From NCBI GenBank assembly GCA_010025655.1, contig RGSV01000064.1, positions 1 to 6,420 on the forward strand: 6,420 nucleotides of DNA, written 5' to 3'. Both the position numbers and the translations under genes were made by a program. Below the pieces are notes generated by a model. The model was given only the letters and a program-made list of their open reading frames with translations, did not search any database and was not told the DNA's origin. Origin of the DNA: Acidimicrobiia bacterium (GTDB lineage Bacteria > Actinomycetota > Acidimicrobiia > Acidimicrobiales > Ilumatobacteraceae). Shown here in pieces: positions 5,818 to 6,420 of this stretch (position 1 is its first letter; each line of letters starts with the position of its first letter).

Positions 5818-6420
5818 CCAGGCGCGTATTCGCGCTTGTCGTAGCGGCTGTCGCGTGTGTAATCAGCTCTATCGGCGCGGGCGTGATGCCGGCGCGTGCC
5901 GTTGATGAACCACCGCTGCTCGAAGAACGAGTCTTTGGCACCTCGGTGCAGGGTCGCCCGCTCGTTGCCTATCGCTATGGCACACCTGGTGGGGTGGTGG
6001 TGATGGTGGTGGGTGTCATTCACGGAGACGAAGATGCGGGGCTGCTCATCACATCAGCACTGCGCACGTTGAATGCGCCCGACGGCATCGACATGTGGAT
6101 CGTGCCATCGATGAACCCCGACGGCACAGCGCTGCAGCAGCGCGGCAACGCCAATCGCGTCGATCTCAATCGCAATTTTCCACTCGGCTGGGCGAAGATG
6201 GGCGATCCTGGCTACTGGCAATATGCCGGGCCATCACGAGCATCAGAACCAGAGACCCAAGCGATGGTGAAATTCGTGCGCGAGATACGCCCTGCACTCG
6301 GCATTTGGTATCACCAAGATTTGAACATGATCTCGCCCGGCACTGGCGCAGAGGGTCGCGTGCGTGCGCGGTATGCGGCGCTCACTGGTCTGCCCCTCGT
6401 GCGAATCCTGTCTCTTATTA
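5814..6420 (+). CDS. Secreted M14-family zinc carboxypeptidase (MpaA-like), 3'-truncated
   Basis: The frame opens at ATG 5814, overlapping the argH stop as ATGA, and stays open for 202 codons to the window edge. Residues 1-29 form a clear Sec signal peptide: MTRR, a hydrophobic stretch VFALVVAAVACVISSIGAG, then a PARA cleavage site before VDEPP. The mature part shows GRPLVAYRYG (47-56), the zinc motif HGDE (70-73), NPDG (101-104), RVDLNRNFP (115-123) with the substrate Asn-Arg pair, SEPET (144-148), and a likely third zinc ligand His167 in GIWYHQ. The catalytic Glu region is beyond the edge. This pattern fits M14 enzymes near murein peptide amidase A, which trim peptidoglycan peptides; the actual substrate is not readable, and general peptide trimming is possible. 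No good ribosome site precedes it, so translation probably depends on coupling to argH. The last residues, from about 199, are doubtful because the final 13 bases look like adapter. Confidence 0.88.
   Translation, partial: MTRRVFALVVAAVACVISSIGAGVMPARAVDEPPLLEERVFGTSVQGRPLVAYRYGTPGGVVVMVVGVIHGDEDAGLLITSALRTLNAPDGIDMWIVPSMNPDGTALQQRGNANRVDLNRNFPLGWAKMGDPGYWQYAGPSRASEPETQAMVKFVREIRPALGIWYHQDLNMISPGTGAEGRVRARYAALTGLPLVRILSLI
6408..6420. other. Probable Nextera/Tn5 mosaic-end adapter residue at the contig end
   Basis: The window ends CTGTCTCTTATTA. The first 11 bases equal the start of the mosaic-end adapter CTGTCTCTTATACACATCT read outward, and the last two differ. In the peptidase frame these bases give Leu-Ser-Leu-Ile, where related M14 proteins, as I recall them, continue LPLxRxP followed by a YPGTAT-like block. 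Both points suggest the terminal bases are library adapter and not genome, and that the window is a whole contig ending here. Confidence 0.6.

Noticed and set aside
5583..6023. Minus-strand frame of 146 codons beginning with six histidines after MNDT, looking like a metal-binding peptide.
   Set aside because: The histidines are the complement of a GTG-rich run (about 5988-6014) that encodes a beta strand of the M14 peptidase just before its HGDE motif. The rest lies opposite argH and has no recognisable features.

Overview
The window is a tightly packed, one-strand arginine biosynthesis operon in the order argC (5' end cut off), argB, argD, argF, argR, argH. It is followed by the start of a secreted M14-family zinc carboxypeptidase that runs off the right edge. 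All genes are on the + strand and no stretch longer than 16 bases lies between genes. GTG starts, moderately high GC, GTGA/ATGA overlaps and an argR gene inside the cluster after argF all resemble the arg cluster of Actinomycetota. The ArgF variant (FEKPSNRTR, QAHNRMHAARGLL) makes me lean weakly towards Acidimicrobiia, but that cannot be settled by reading alone.

Layout. 2-925 is ArgC lacking roughly its first 35-40 residues; 922-1797 ArgB; 1794-2990 ArgD; 2987-3910 ArgF; 3927-4397 ArgR; 4402-5817 ArgH; 5814 to the end the M14 peptidase, with signal peptide and most zinc-site motifs. Four of the six junctions are 4-base stop/start overlaps. The two exceptions flank argR. The 16-base gap before argR is exactly bridged by a 7-codon reading frame (MKERAFR) that overlaps both the argF stop and the argR start.

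How the genes work together. ArgB phosphorylates N-acetylglutamate, ArgC reduces it to the semialdehyde, and ArgD transaminates it to N-acetylornithine. An enzyme not encoded here (ArgJ or ArgE) must release ornithine. ArgF makes citrulline, ArgG (also not here) makes argininosuccinate, and ArgH splits that to arginine and fumarate. ArgR is the arginine-sensing repressor, and ArgB carries the signature of arginine feedback inhibition. argJ and argG are both missing from the places they usually occupy in actinobacterial arg clusters.

The core is an ordinary metabolic operon. The points worth a second look are the mini-ORF before argR, the missing argJ and argG, the peptidase overlapping argH, and the last 13 bases. 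Those bases match the Nextera/Tn5 mosaic-end adapter for 11 positions, so they are probably sequencing residue at a contig end and not genome.
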